Assembly: GCF_014280035.1 (NCBI RefSeq)
Contig: NZ_CP047957.1
Coordinates: forward strand, 248,001-312,000
DNA from: Synechococcus sp. A18-25c
Lineage (GTDB): Bacteria > Cyanobacteriota > Cyanobacteriia > PCC-6307 > Cyanobiaceae
DNA length: 64,000 nt
Direction: 5' to 3'
Below, in pieces: positions 52,660-61,844 of this stretch (position 1 is its first letter; the number at the start of each line of letters is the position of its first letter). The notes under the pieces were generated by a model. The model was given only the letters and a program-made list of their open reading frames with translations, did no database searches and had not been told where the DNA came from. The position numbers and the translations under genes are program-made.

Positions 52660-54267
52660 ATGGCGAGATCTCTCAAGCGCATTGCCCTGATGGTCACGTT
52701 CGGCACCCTTCTGAGCAAAGGGGGTGGGTTGATTCGCCAACTGGTGATCGCTGCTGCCTTTGGCGTTGGTGCGGCTTATGACGCCTACAACTATGCCTAC
52801 GTGCTGCCCGGATTCCTGTTGATTCTCCTTGGAGGCATCAATGGGCCTTTCCACAGCGCCATGGTCAGCGTGCTGAGCCGTCGCCCTCGGGAAGAGGGAG
52901 CCCATATCCTTGCCGCGCTTAACACCACGGTGAGTGCCCTATTGCTCGCGGTGACGGCGGTTCTGGTGCTGGCGGCAGATCCGCTGATCACGCTTGTGGG
53001 ACCTGGACTGTCACCCGAGCTGCATGGCATTGCCGTGGAGCAGTTGAAGGTGATGGCTCCGATGGCTTTGCTGGCCGGCTTGATCGGCCTCGGGTTTGGA
53101 TCTTTAAACGCTGCAGATGAATTCTGGATTCCTGCCATTTCTCCTTTGATGTCGAGCCTCGCTCTCATCGTCGGGGTAGGTCTTCTCTGGTGGCAGCTGG
53201 GTGCCTCGATCGCCGAACCCATGCATGCGCTTTGGGGTGGAGTGGTGTTGGCATTGGCCACCCTTGTGGGTGCACTGTTGCAGTGGTTGCTGCAGCTGCC
53301 GGCGCTGGCCCGACAGGGCTTGGCTCGTCTGCGCCTGGAGTGGGACTGGCGTCATCCCGGTGTCCGCGAAGTCTGGCGCGTGATGGGTCCGGCAACCCTC
53401 TCGTCGGGGATGCTTCAGATCAACGTCTTTACGGATTTGTTTTTTGCGTCGGGAATCATCGGCGCAGCAGCAGGACTCGGCTACGCGAATCTCCTGGTCC
53501 AGACCCCCCTGGGCTTGATCTCCAATGCCTTGCTGGTACCGCTTTTGCCGACGTTTTCGCGCCTGACGGCTTTAGAGGATCGTCCTCAGCTGATTGCCAG
53601 AATTCGTCAAGGGGTGATGTTGTCAACAGCTTCAATGCTGCCCCTCGGAGCATTGTTTCTGGCGCTGGCGGCGCCAATCGTGGCGTTGGTCTATGAGCGT
53701 GGCGCCTTCGACCAGCAAGCGGTGCAGCTGGTGACTGGGTTGCTGATGGCCTATGGCATCGGCATGCCGGCTTATCTCGGTCGGGATGTGCTCGTGCGAG
53801 TGTTTTATGCCCTGGGTGATGCGACAACACCCTTCCGTCTTTCCGTGGCGGGGATAGGTCTGAATGTGCTCTTTGACTGGGCTCTGGTGGGCGGCCCAAC
53901 GCCTTGGGGGTCGCAGCTGCCTTTCAATCTTGGGGCGCCAGGTCTTGTGTTGGCCACCGTTTTAATCAATCTGCTCACCTGTGTGGTGCTGTTGCTGGCG
54001 CTTCAGGTGCGTCTCGGTGGGCTGCCGCTCAGGGAATGGGGCTTGGACACGATCAAGCTGATTCTGGCTGCGATCGGGGCTGGTCTTCTCGCTTGGATAC
54101 TCAGTGTTGGCCTCGCATGGCCGGAGGATCTGATCGGACGTGGTCTCCAGGTGGGTTTATCCGGGAGCCTGGGGCTGCTTCTCTTCGTCGGTTTTGGTCA
54201 GGCTCTGGCCGTTCCGGAAGTGAGCCAGATCAGTGGCGGTTTGCGACGCAGACTCATTCGTCGCTGA
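52660..54267 (+). CDS. murJ: Lipid II flippase MurJ (MviN)
   Basis: A 535-residue MOP-superfamily membrane protein with about 14 helices. It has the N-terminal GTLLSKGGGLIRQLVIAAAF, GVGAAYDAYNYAYVLPGFLL, and later VALVYERGAFDQQAVQLV and GRDVLVRVFYALGDATTPFR, the latter being a conserved MurJ block. It flips lipid II, or a related lipid-linked sugar, across the plasma membrane for peptidoglycan. An AGGAGG stretch at about 52640 precedes the ATG. It overlaps the next, convergent gene by 14 nt. Confidence 0.95.
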   Translation: MARSLKRIALMVTFGTLLSKGGGLIRQLVIAAAFGVGAAYDAYNYAYVLPGFLLILLGGINGPFHSAMVSVLSRRPREEGAHILAALNTTVSALLLAVTAVLVLAADPLITLVGPGLSPELHGIAVEQLKVMAPMALLAGLIGLGFGSLNAADEFWIPAISPLMSSLALIVGVGLLWWQLGASIAEPMHALWGGVVLALATLVGALLQWLLQLPALARQGLARLRLEWDWRHPGVREVWRVMGPATLSSGMLQINVFTDLFFASGIIGAAAGLGYANLLVQTPLGLISNALLVPLLPTFSRLTALEDRPQLIARIRQGVMLSTASMLPLGALFLALAAPIVALVYERGAFDQQAVQLVTGLLMAYGIGMPAYLGRDVLVRVFYALGDATTPFRLSVAGIGLNVLFDWALVGGPTPWGSQLPFNLGAPGLVLATVLINLLTCVVLLLALQVRLGGLPLREWGLDTIKLILAAIGAGLLAWILSVGLAWPEDLIGRGLQVGLSGSLGLLLFVGFGQALAVPEVSQISGGLRRRLIRR

Positions 54268-54517
54268 GCCGCACCGCCCGTTCCTCGCGCACGTGGATCG
54301 GTAGTTCGAGGTGTTGGCGTCCAATCACTTGCGGACCTTCTACAGAGAGAATCCGCGCCTCGATTCCGAATTCGCGGAAGGCAGTATCGATCTCCTGAAT
54401 TAAGGCTTTTTCCACCTGCGCTTCGGGATCGACAACTTTTCCAATCAGCCGTTCACCCAGCCGACCAATTCTCTGGCGCACCACCTCTCTGGCGTTGGTG
54501 ACCTCGATGATGAGCAC
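54254..54517 (-). CDS. Conserved small protein of unknown function
   Basis: An 87-residue soluble protein that I do not recognise by name. It begins MLIIEVTNAREVVRQRIGRL and contains VVDPEAQVEKALIQEIDTAF followed by REFGIEARILSVEGPQVIGR. The regular alpha/beta pattern and charged surface look like a real small globular protein. The ATG at 54517 is the only start. Its stop overlaps the end of murJ by 14 nt on the other strand. DUF3181 lies 24 nt upstream on the same strand. Confidence 0.7.
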   Translation of the reverse strand: MLIIEVTNAREVVRQRIGRLGERLIGKVVDPEAQVEKALIQEIDTAFREFGIEARILSVEGPQVIGRQHLELPIHVREERAVRLSDE

Positions 54518-54541
54518 GAGAACTCCAGGTACCTAGCAACT

Positions 54542-54832
54542 TTATCGGCAGCGGTCCTCAAGAATCTGCTCGAGTTCGCAAAGTTGAGAGGACGGCAACA
54601 GGCGTGCCAGGGGCAGACGGCTGCTGCCACCTCCAATCGGAACCTGGACGGCTTCAAGAGCACGCCTTGCACAGACGGCGGCGCCCTGGTCGAGGAAGGC
54701 GCTGCATTCAATGGCAAGGCTTTCGGCAAGCCCAGCGTCACCCAGATACAGATGCCAGCCCGCCACTTGTAAATACAGACGGTCGCCCAGGGCAGCGGTG
54801 AGGTCCTGCAGATCAGCAGCGTCCAGGGTCAT
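54542..54832 (-). CDS. DUF3181 family protein
   Basis: A 96-residue cyanobacterial protein of the DUF3181 type, with the core LGDRLYLQVAGWHLYLGDAG and LAESLAIECSAFLDQGAAV. The function is unknown. It is soluble, with no signal. It is followed by the 87-residue small protein and preceded by a 90-residue membrane protein gene, all on the same strand and probably one transcript. Confidence 0.78.
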   Translation of the reverse strand: MTLDAADLQDLTAALGDRLYLQVAGWHLYLGDAGLAESLAIECSAFLDQGAAVCARRALEAVQVPIGGGSSRLPLARLLPSSQLCELEQILEDRCR

Positions 54833-54862
54833 GGCAATGGCGAGGTTGCCGTCATGTTGCTC

Positions 54863-55135
54863 TCAGGATGCGGAGCTGTCCGCATCTCCGCTTGGACGCA
54901 ATCGCAGAACAATGACCAGATGGGTCATCAGTCCGGCGAGCCAGAGCTCGCTGAACAGGTCGAGATGATCCCAGGGGTGGCGCATTTGCTGGATAAACCA
55001 CAGCCCACTGTTCAACGCTGCGAACACCATGGCGTGTAGGACGAAATTCACCACTCGGTTGAAGTGGCGATAGGTGGGATCGGCCGGGTCAGCGGGGCCG
55101 TACCAGCGGATGGGCATGGGGATGGGCCATTGCAA
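54863..55135 (-). CDS. Small two-helix membrane protein
   Basis: A 90-residue protein with two predicted transmembrane segments (FNRVVNFVLHAMVFAALNSG and LWLAGLMTHLVIVLRL) separated by QQMRHPWDHLDLFSEL. It belongs to no family that I can name. The N-terminal IRWYGPADPADPTYRHFNRV is proline- and aromatic-rich. It precedes the DUF3181 gene by 30 nt. Confidence 0.7.
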   Translation of the reverse strand: MQWPIPMPIRWYGPADPADPTYRHFNRVVNFVLHAMVFAALNSGLWFIQQMRHPWDHLDLFSELWLAGLMTHLVIVLRLRPSGDADSSAS

Positions 55136-55209
55136 TGAAGTGATTGTGGCGTGGGGATGGACCCCAGTTGACGAAGGGCACCTCCGTGGGGTCAGATGGT
55201 CTTACGCAA

Positions 55210-55283
55210 GCGCTTGTAGCTCAGCGGATTAGAGCATCTGACTACGGATCAGAGGGTCGGGAGTTCGAATCTCTCCAGGCGCG
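55210..55283 (+). tRNA. tRNA-Arg (anticodon ACG)
   Basis: A 74-nt cloverleaf. Acceptor GCGCTTG pairs with CAGGCGC, with one G-T pair. The anticodon stem is TCTGA/TCAGA with loop CTACGGA (anticodon ACG), and the T arm is GGGAG-TTCGAAT-CTCTC. The A at the wobble position implies inosine and CGN decoding. CCA is not encoded. It is followed by a hairpin terminator and then glyA. Confidence 0.95.
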
Positions 55284-55288
55284 CTTTG

Positions 55289-55314
55289 AAACTGCCTTTT
55301 GGCAGTTTTTTTTT
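55289..55314 (+). terminator. Rho-independent terminator after tRNA-Arg
   Basis: AAACTGCC pairs with GGCAGTTT around a TTTT loop, and a run of nine T follows. It closes the tRNA-Arg transcript 6 nt after the mature end, before glyA. Confidence 0.88.
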
Positions 55315-55337
55315 GACTTTTTCGACAGACAGAGCCT

Positions 55338-55368
55338 GTTGCCTACGATTCAGGCAACGCAACGTTGC
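55338..55368 (+). promoter_or_regulatory. Stem-loop plus palindrome in the glyA leader
   Basis: GTTGCCT pairs with AGGCAAC (55338-55358), immediately followed by the palindrome GCAACGTTGC (55359-55368). The structure ends 5 nt before the glyA ATG, where a ribosome site would normally lie. It resembles a translation-control element or an operator. The sequence does not match a glycine riboswitch. Confidence 0.4.
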
Positions 55369-55373
55369 AAGGC

Positions 55374-56663
55374 ATGACGGATTTCGCTTCGGCCCCGATC
55401 AATGCATCCTTGGCCGCCAAGGATCCGGCCATCGCAGGCCTGATCGATCAGGAGCAGAGGCGGCAAGAAACCCACCTTGAGCTGATCGCTTCTGAAAATT
55501 TTGCTTCCCGCGCTGTGATGGAAGCTCAGGGTTCCGTGCTCACGAATAAGTATGCCGAAGGTCTGCCCAGCAAGCGGTACTACGGCGGTTGCGAGCACGT
55601 TGATGCCATCGAAGAGTTGGCGATCGGGCGAGCGAAAGAGCTCTTTGGTGCTGCCTGGGCCAATGTGCAGCCCCACAGTGGTGCACAGGCCAATTTCGCG
55701 GTGTTCCTGGCTCTGTTGCAGCCGGGCGACACGATCATGGGCCTCGATCTCTCCCATGGTGGTCACCTCACCCACGGCTCACCGGTCAACGTCAGTGGCA
55801 AGTGGTTCAACGTTGTCCAGTACGGCGTCGACAAGGACTCCCAGCGCCTCGACATGGAGGCGATCCGCCAGCTCGCGCTAAAGCACAAGCCAAAGCTGAT
55901 TGTCTGCGGATACTCCGCTTATCCCCGCATCATCGATTTCGCCGCCTTCCGTGCCATCGCTGATGAGGTCGGTGCCTATTTGCTGGCCGACATGGCACAC
56001 ATCGCCGGTCTGGTAGCGGCTGGTGTGCATCCCAGCCCCGTGCCCCACTGCGATGTGGTCACGACCACCACGCACAAAACGCTCCGGGGGCCTCGCGGAG
56101 GTTTGATCCTCTGCCGCGACGCCGAATTCGCCAAGAAGTTTGACAAGGCTGTATTCCCCGGCAGCCAAGGTGGCCCTCTTGAGCATGTGATTGCAGCCAA
56201 AGCCGTTGCCTTCGGTGAGGCTCTGCAGCCGGCGTTCAAGCAGTACAGCCAGCAGGTGGTTGCTAATGCCTCTGCTCTTGCGGACCGTCTGGTGGCCCGC
56301 GGCATCGATGTGGTGAGCGGTGGCACTGACAACCATGTGGTGCTGCTCGACCTGCGAGGCATCGGCATGACTGGCAAAGTTGCCGATCTCCTGGTCAGTG
56401 ATGTGCACATCACGGCCAACAAGAACACTGTGCCCTTCGACCCTGAATCCCCCTTCGTAACCAGCGGTCTACGCCTCGGCACCGCCGCGTTGACAACGCG
56501 TGGTTTCGATGTCGAGGCCTTCCGGGAAGTGGCCGATGTGATTGCTGATCGCCTGCTTAACCCTGAGGATGATGCGATTCAGAGCCGTTGCTTGGAGCGG
56601 GTGGCAAGCCTCTGCAGCCGTTTTCCTCTGTACGCCACGGCAGCTGAGCCAGCGCTTGTCTGA
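55374..56663 (+). CDS. glyA: Serine hydroxymethyltransferase
   Basis: A 429-residue PLP enzyme that interconverts serine and glycine with tetrahydrofolate. Family blocks are [35 protein letters not shown] and the PLP lysine region [18 protein letters not shown]. The ATG at 55374 fits the N-terminus of cyanobacterial enzymes; a TTG at 55365 would add three residues. In this organism it probably serves one-carbon metabolism and photorespiration. The structured leader upstream may regulate it. Confidence 0.97.
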   Translation: MTDFASAPINASLAAKDPAIAGLIDQEQRRQETHLELIASENFASRAVMEAQGSVLTNKYAEGLPSKRYYGGCEHVDAIEELAIGRAKELFGAAWANVQPHSGAQANFAVFLALLQPGDTIMGLDLSHGGHLTHGSPVNVSGKWFNVVQYGVDKDSQRLDMEAIRQLALKHKPKLIVCGYSAYPRIIDFAAFRAIADEVGAYLLADMAHIAGLVAAGVHPSPVPHCDVVTTTTHKTLRGPRGGLILCRDAEFAKKFDKAVFPGSQGGPLEHVIAAKAVAFGEALQPAFKQYSQQVVANASALADRLVARGIDVVSGGTDNHVVLLDLRGIGMTGKVADLLVSDVHITANKNTVPFDPESPFVTSGLRLGTAALTTRGFDVEAFREVADVIADRLLNPEDDAIQSRCLERVASLCSRFPLYATAAEPALV

Positions 56664-56753
56664 CTGGACCACGGCCCCTTGGATCCCCTCCAAAGAGCTG
56701 CCTAGGATTGCCTCAACACGGTCCGTAACGGGCTGACACCTCCGGAGTTTGGT

Positions 56754-57911
56754 GTGACTCTCGCGAGCACTCCCCTCGCAGTCGCCATTGGGATCTTCGT
56801 CGTTTCGGCGATGATCACCATGGTGATTGCGCCGGTGGTGCGACGGCTCGGATTGCGCCATGGATTCACCGATACGCCTGATCCTCGCAAGCAGCACAGC
56901 GTTCCCATGGTGCGTCTTGGTGGAGTGGCCATGGTGCTGGGGTTTTGTTTGGCCCTGGGATTGACCTGGCTGTTTGGTGGATTCGGACTGCTGTCGCCAG
57001 CCCGCGATCAATTGATCTGGACGACGCTCGCGGGTTCGCTCTGTTTTTTTGTAATCGGCCTGGCTGACGATCTCTTTTCGCTCTCGCCATGGCCTCGGCT
57101 TGCCGGTCAAGTGGCTGTGGCTGTGGTGGTTTGGTCGCAGGGGGTTCAGATCGGCGCGATCGATCTTCCCTGGTTGTCGAGCAGCGCAGAGGCGGTGGTG
57201 CTGCCTGACATGATCAGTCTCCTGGCAACGGTGATCTGGCTTGTTGGCATTACCAACGCCATCAACTGGCTGGATGGGTTGGATGGACTTGCCGCTGGAG
57301 TTGCAGGCATCGCGGCCATTGGCCTCGTCTCGGTGAGCTTCTCTCTGCATCAAGTTGCCGCAGCTTTTCTCGCTGCTGCGCTCGCCGGATCCTGCTTGGG
57401 CTTTCTTCGGCATAACTTCAATCCCGCCCGCATCTTTATGGGAGATGGGGGGTCTTATTTCCTTGGTTTCAGCCTGGCTGCCATCAGCATCGTGGGCCCA
57501 GCTAAAGGGCTCACCACTGTCAGTCTGCTGCTGCCGCTGCTGATCCTCTCTCTGCCACTGGCCGACATGTCGGCCGTAATCATGGGTCGGCTTCGCTCAG
57601 GCCGGTCTCCTTTTTATCCCGATCGCCGCCATCTCCATCACCGGCTGCTGAGGGCGGGCTTCAGTCATCGCCGCACCGTTTTGCTGATCTATGTGTTCAC
57701 CCAGTGGCTGGCAGCCATCGCGATGGTGGTGGCCAACGTGGAAATGCGTTTTCTCTGGCTCGGTTTGGCTACTGCGATTCTGGTCGGAACCGTGGTGGTG
57801 ATTCAGCGTCAACGGAGCAATGATCGCGACCCTGAAGTGGAGCTCTCAGCGAGCGATTCATCAGTTCCGGAGGATTGTTCCCAGTCCTGCTGTTCCGACC
57901 CTCATGGCTGA
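56754..57911 (+). CDS. WecA/TagO-like undecaprenyl-phosphate sugar-1-phosphate transferase
   Basis: A 385-residue membrane enzyme of the MraY/WecA family with about 11 helices. Motifs are [40 protein letters not shown] and [12 protein letters not shown] with [14 protein letters not shown]. The HHRL motif is typical of WecA-type GlcNAc-1-P transferases, as opposed to MraY. It starts lipid-linked glycan synthesis. The GTG at 56754 is the likely start. It overlaps cinA by 8 nt. The WecG-like enzyme at 40 kb could act next. Confidence 0.92.
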   Translation: MTLASTPLAVAIGIFVVSAMITMVIAPVVRRLGLRHGFTDTPDPRKQHSVPMVRLGGVAMVLGFCLALGLTWLFGGFGLLSPARDQLIWTTLAGSLCFFVIGLADDLFSLSPWPRLAGQVAVAVVVWSQGVQIGAIDLPWLSSSAEAVVLPDMISLLATVIWLVGITNAINWLDGLDGLAAGVAGIAAIGLVSVSFSLHQVAAAFLAAALAGSCLGFLRHNFNPARIFMGDGGSYFLGFSLAAISIVGPAKGLTTVSLLLPLLILSLPLADMSAVIMGRLRSGRSPFYPDRRHLHHRLLRAGFSHRRTVLLIYVFTQWLAAIAMVVANVEMRFLWLGLATAILVGTVVVIQRQRSNDRDPEVELSASDSSVPEDCSQSCCSDPHG

Positions 57912-59178
57912 GACCTCGCAGCCCTCCGGTGTGGAAATCCTCTGCATCGGCACGGAGCTTCTGCTGGGCAACATCCTTAATGGCAACGCCCGCTGGCTGG
58001 CTGAAGAACTGTCGGCTCTTGGTCTGCCGCATTACCGGCAGACCGTGATCGGTGATAACCGAGAGCGCTTGATCGATCAGGTTCAAGACATCGCTGGACG
58101 CTCTCGGGTGTTGATCACCACCGGTGGCTTGGGCCCCACTCCGGATGACCTCACCACTGAAGCGATCGCCGCAGCGTTCTCAACGCCCCTGGAGGAGCGG
58201 CCGGAGGTCTGGGCCGATATCACCGCGAAATCACGCAGTCGTGGTCGAGAGCCTAGTGCTGAGACCCGCCGTCAGGCCTTGTTGCCTCGTGGAGCTGAGG
58301 TGCTGCCCAATCCCACCGGAACCGCTGCAGGAATGATCTGGTCACCTGTTGAAGGATTCACGCTGCTCACCTTCCCTGGTGTCCCGAGCGAGATGCGGGC
58401 GATGTGGCAACAGACAGCAGCGCCTTGGTTCCGTCAGTCCGGACTGTCCCATGGCGCTTACGTCAGCCGCATGCTTCGGTTCTGGGGGATTGGCGAATCG
58501 GCGCTGGCTGCGCAGGTCGGCGATCTGCTCGATCAGTCCAATCCAACGGTGGCACCGTATGCAGGCCGCGGAGAGGTGAAACTGCGCATTACGGCACAGG
58601 CTGCGTCTCAAGCCGAGGCGCAACGTTTGGTGATGGCCACGGAAGACGATCTGCGCCGACGCACCGGCCAGCTCTGTTTCGGGGTTGATGATCAATCGTT
58701 GGCCACCGTGGTGCTTGAGCACTTGCGTCGACGCGGTCAAACTTTGTCAGTGGCCGAGTCCTGCACCGGTGGGGGGTTGGGTGCTGAGCTCACCGCTGTG
58801 CCTGGATCGTCGGATGTTCTTCTGGGCGGGGTGATTGCCTACTCCAATGCCATCAAGAACAAGGTGCTGGGTGTGCCGGAAGCTTTGCTTGAGCAGGTTG
58901 GCGCCGTCAGTGATCCCGTTGCTGAGGCCATGGCGGAGGGCGTTCGACGCCTGACAGGCAGTGATTGGTCTCTGGCCATCACAGGGATTGCAGGCCCAGG
59001 TGGTGGAACCGAGTCCAAACCGGTGGGTTTGGTGCATCTCGCGGTTGCAGGCCCGGACGGATGTGAGAGTCATCCCATCCGGCTCGGATCCAGCCGCGGT
59101 CGTGACTGGATCCGCATGGTCAGTTCCGGTGAGGCGCTCAACCGGCTGCGGCTGCAGCTGATGGCCACCGGATCCTGA
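57904..59178 (+). CDS. cinA: CinA-like protein (nicotinamide-nucleotide amidase)
   Basis: A 424-residue protein with an N-terminal MoCF-like COG1058 domain ([40 protein letters not shown]). A C-terminal PncC-type deamidase domain follows ([40 protein letters not shown]). Such proteins salvage NMN in the pyridine-nucleotide cycle; the role in competence is not general. The start ATG overlaps the WecA-like gene by 8 nt. Confidence 0.94.
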   Translation: MAETSQPSGVEILCIGTELLLGNILNGNARWLAEELSALGLPHYRQTVIGDNRERLIDQVQDIAGRSRVLITTGGLGPTPDDLTTEAIAAAFSTPLEERPEVWADITAKSRSRGREPSAETRRQALLPRGAEVLPNPTGTAAGMIWSPVEGFTLLTFPGVPSEMRAMWQQTAAPWFRQSGLSHGAYVSRMLRFWGIGESALAAQVGDLLDQSNPTVAPYAGRGEVKLRITAQAASQAEAQRLVMATEDDLRRRTGQLCFGVDDQSLATVVLEHLRRRGQTLSVAESCTGGGLGAELTAVPGSSDVLLGGVIAYSNAIKNKVLGVPEALLEQVGAVSDPVAEAMAEGVRRLTGSDWSLAITGIAGPGGGTESKPVGLVHLAVAGPDGCESHPIRLGSSRGRDWIRMVSSGEALNRLRLQLMATGS

Positions 59179-59219
59179 CGGCTGGCCATCTAGGGTTGGC
59201 TGTTCACAGCTGACCTGGA

Positions 59220-60623
59220 ATGAGCAGCGGAACCCTCTACGACAAGGTCTGGGATCTGCATCGTGTCGCAGATCTGCCTGGCGGTGCCACACAGCTGTTC
59301 ATCGGTTTGCACCTGATTCATGAGGTAACCAGCCCCCAGGCTTTTGCCGCTCTCGACGAGAAAGGTCTGCCGGTGCGCTGTCCTGAGCGCACGGTGGCCA
59401 CCGTCGACCACATCGTTCCCACCCTCAGCCAGGCTCGGCCATTCGCGGATCCTCTTGCAGAGGAAATGCTCAGCACCTTGGAGCGGAATTGCCAACGGCA
59501 TGGCATCACACTCAACGGCCTCGGTAGTGGTCGCCAAGGGATCGTGCATGTGATTGCTCCCGAGCTTGGCCTGACCCAGCCAGGAATGACCGTGGCTTGC
59601 GGTGACTCCCACACCTCCACCCATGGCGCCTTCGGGGCGATTGCCTTTGGGATCGGCACCAGCCAGGTGAGAGATGTGCTCGCTAGCCAGAGCCTGACGA
59701 TGAACAAGCTCAAGGTGCGCCGAATCTGGGTGGAGAACCGTCTAAGCGAGGGTGTGTTCGCCAAGGATCTGATCCTCCACATCATCCGCACTCTGGGGGT
59801 GAAGGCAGGGGTTGGTTATGCCTATGAATTCGCGGGACCCGCGATTGAGGCCCTGTCGATGGAGGAGCGCATGACCCTCTGCAACATGGCCATTGAAGGA
59901 GGTGCACGCTGTGGCTATGTGAATCCCGACCAGGTCACGTTCGACTATCTCAAGGGCCGCGCTGAGGCGCCTGCTGAGGAGATTTGGGATCGTGCAGTGA
60001 CCTGGTGGCGCTCGCTCGCTTCCGATTCGAATGCCTGCTTTGACGACGAGATCCGTTTCGACGCTGGCACCATTGCGCCCACGGTGACCTGGGGGATCAC
60101 CCCCGGCCAGGGCATTGGTGTGGATGAGTGTGTTCCGGTCTCCGACGAGCTCGAAGTTGCTGATCGCCCCATCGCTGAAGAGGCTTATCGCTACATGGAC
60201 CTCGCCCCCGGTCAGCCCATCGAGGGTGTTCCGGTGGACGTGTGCTTCATCGGCAGCTGCACCAATGGACGACTCAGTGATCTGCAGGCTGCAGCCGCTG
60301 TGGCCCGCGGTCGCCATGTGGCGCATGGCATCAAGGCGTTTGTGGTGCCTGGCTCAGAACAGGTGGCTCAGGCTGCGGTTGCTGAGGGATTGGATCAGGT
60401 GTTCCGTGAAGCCGGTTTCGAGTGGCGGGAACCAGGCTGCTCCATGTGTCTTGCCATGAACCCCGATCGGCTGGAGGGTCGTCAAATTAGTGCCAGCTCC
60501 AGCAACCGCAACTTCAAAGGACGTCAGGGTTCTCCCAGCGGTCGCACGTTGCTGATGAGTCCGGCCATGGTTGCTGCCGCTGCGATCGCAGGCCGAGTCA
60601 GCGATGTGCGTCAGCTGAACTGA
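59220..60623 (+). CDS. leuC: 3-isopropylmalate dehydratase large subunit
   Basis: A 467-residue aconitase-family enzyme of leucine synthesis. The cluster cysteines are in [20 protein letters not shown] and [20 protein letters not shown]. The substrate/acid region is [20 protein letters not shown]. Length and order are standard. It precedes leuD by 68 nt on the same strand and follows cinA by 41 nt. Confidence 0.98.
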   Translation: MSSGTLYDKVWDLHRVADLPGGATQLFIGLHLIHEVTSPQAFAALDEKGLPVRCPERTVATVDHIVPTLSQARPFADPLAEEMLSTLERNCQRHGITLNGLGSGRQGIVHVIAPELGLTQPGMTVACGDSHTSTHGAFGAIAFGIGTSQVRDVLASQSLTMNKLKVRRIWVENRLSEGVFAKDLILHIIRTLGVKAGVGYAYEFAGPAIEALSMEERMTLCNMAIEGGARCGYVNPDQVTFDYLKGRAEAPAEEIWDRAVTWWRSLASDSNACFDDEIRFDAGTIAPTVTWGITPGQGIGVDECVPVSDELEVADRPIAEEAYRYMDLAPGQPIEGVPVDVCFIGSCTNGRLSDLQAAAAVARGRHVAHGIKAFVVPGSEQVAQAAVAEGLDQVFREAGFEWREPGCSMCLAMNPDRLEGRQISASSSNRNFKGRQGSPSGRTLLMSPAMVAAAAIAGRVSDVRQLN

Positions 60624-60691
60624 GCCCAGCGCTCTCCAAATCCCCTCGTTTTTTCAATCCCGCTTTTTCGATCCCGTTGTCTGTTTCATTC

Positions 60692-61306
60692 ATGACTGAA
60701 ACCAGTGCCTTCCCCCAGGGTCAGATTTTGCGGGTGTCAGGCCGTGGACTGGTGCTACGGGGTGATGACATCGATACCGACCGGATCATTCCGGCCCGTT
60801 TTCTGAAATGCGTGAGCTTTGACGACCTAGGTGAGCAGGCGTTTGCGGATGACCGCACGGAGCTCGCCGGCGACCACCCCTTTGATCAAGAAGCGCATCA
60901 AGGTGCCTCGATCCTTGTGGTGAACGACAACTTTGGTTGTGGCTCCAGCCGTGAGCATGCTCCTCAGGCCTTGATGCGTTGGGGCATCCGAGCCGTGATC
61001 GGTGTGAGCTTTGCTGAAATTTTCTATGGAAACTGCCTGGCACTGGGCATTCCCTGCGCCACTGCTGGCGTGGAGGATATCCGCAAGCTTCAGGATGCTG
61101 TGGAGTCTGATCCGGCAGCTGAGTGGACTCTTGATTTGGAATCACTGACGGTCAGTGATGGGACAACGACGCAAGCAATGGCTTTGGCCGGTGGTGCCCT
61201 CGACATGCTGCGCAGCGGTCAATGGGATGCCACCGGGCAGTTACTTGCCAGGGATTTGGAGCTCAGCCGCACCATGGCAGCGCTGCCCTACCTCCATGGC
61301 TTCTGA
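60692..61306 (+). CDS. leuD: 3-isopropylmalate dehydratase small subunit
   Basis: A 204-residue swivel domain subunit of isopropylmalate isomerase, paired with LeuC. Motifs are DIDTDRIIPARFLKCVSFDD and NFGCGSSREHAPQALMRWGI with IGVSFAEIFYGN. The ATG at 60692 is taken over the TTG at 60677. It follows leuC and forms the leucine operon with it. Confidence 0.97.
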   Translation: MTETSAFPQGQILRVSGRGLVLRGDDIDTDRIIPARFLKCVSFDDLGEQAFADDRTELAGDHPFDQEAHQGASILVVNDNFGCGSSREHAPQALMRWGIRAVIGVSFAEIFYGNCLALGIPCATAGVEDIRKLQDAVESDPAAEWTLDLESLTVSDGTTTQAMALAGGALDMLRSGQWDATGQLLARDLELSRTMAALPYLHGF

Positions 61307-61361
61307 TTTCACGGCCGATCGTTGAGTGATTGTCTATGACTGAGATAGAGGCTCCTTAGCC

Positions 61362-61832
61362 ATGACTCAGTTCAGCTTTGTTTCTTTGGCCGCTGCTGTG
61401 CTGGTGAACGGTCTTTCTCCTGTTCAACTGCGTGCCGGAACGGTCGAGCCCCTGCTGGTTGAGCCCTATGGATCGCCTCAGGAGCGCTTGATTCAGTCCG
61501 GAGCTTGTGCGGGCTGTGATCTTCGTGGTGCTCCTCTGGGAGGCGCGCATCTCATTGGTGCTGATCTGCGCGACGCCGATCTCCGCGGAGCCGATCTGCG
61601 AGAAGCCAATCTTGAAGGCGCTGATCTCAGCGGAGCCCGCCTAAAGGGGGCTGATCTACAGGGCGCAAGCCTGAGCAATGCCGATCTGTCCGGAACAGAT
61701 CTTCGACAGGCTGATCTAAGAGGGGCCGTGGTGATCAATGCCTATGCACCTGATGTGCGCACGGAGGGGATGCGTTTTGCAGGAGCTGACCTCACCGGCA
61801 GTCATCTGATTTATGGAGGTGGCACGGATTGA
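61362..61832 (+). CDS. Exported pentapeptide-repeat protein
   Basis: A 156-residue protein with an N-terminal signal peptide (cleavage after about residue 25, VQLRAG) and about 15 pentapeptide repeats of the A(D/N)LxX form (GADLRDADLRGADLREANLE; GADLSGARLKGADLQGASLS), which fold into a right-handed square beta-helix. Such proteins in cyanobacteria often reside in the lumen or periplasm and have unclear roles. Two cysteines (GACAGCDL) begin the helix. It lies between leuD and the DUF3769 gene. Confidence 0.88.
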   Translation: MTQFSFVSLAAAVLVNGLSPVQLRAGTVEPLLVEPYGSPQERLIQSGACAGCDLRGAPLGGAHLIGADLRDADLRGADLREANLEGADLSGARLKGADLQGASLSNADLSGTDLRQADLRGAVVINAYAPDVRTEGMRFAGADLTGSHLIYGGGTD

Positions 61833-61844
61833 TGCTCTCAGGCA

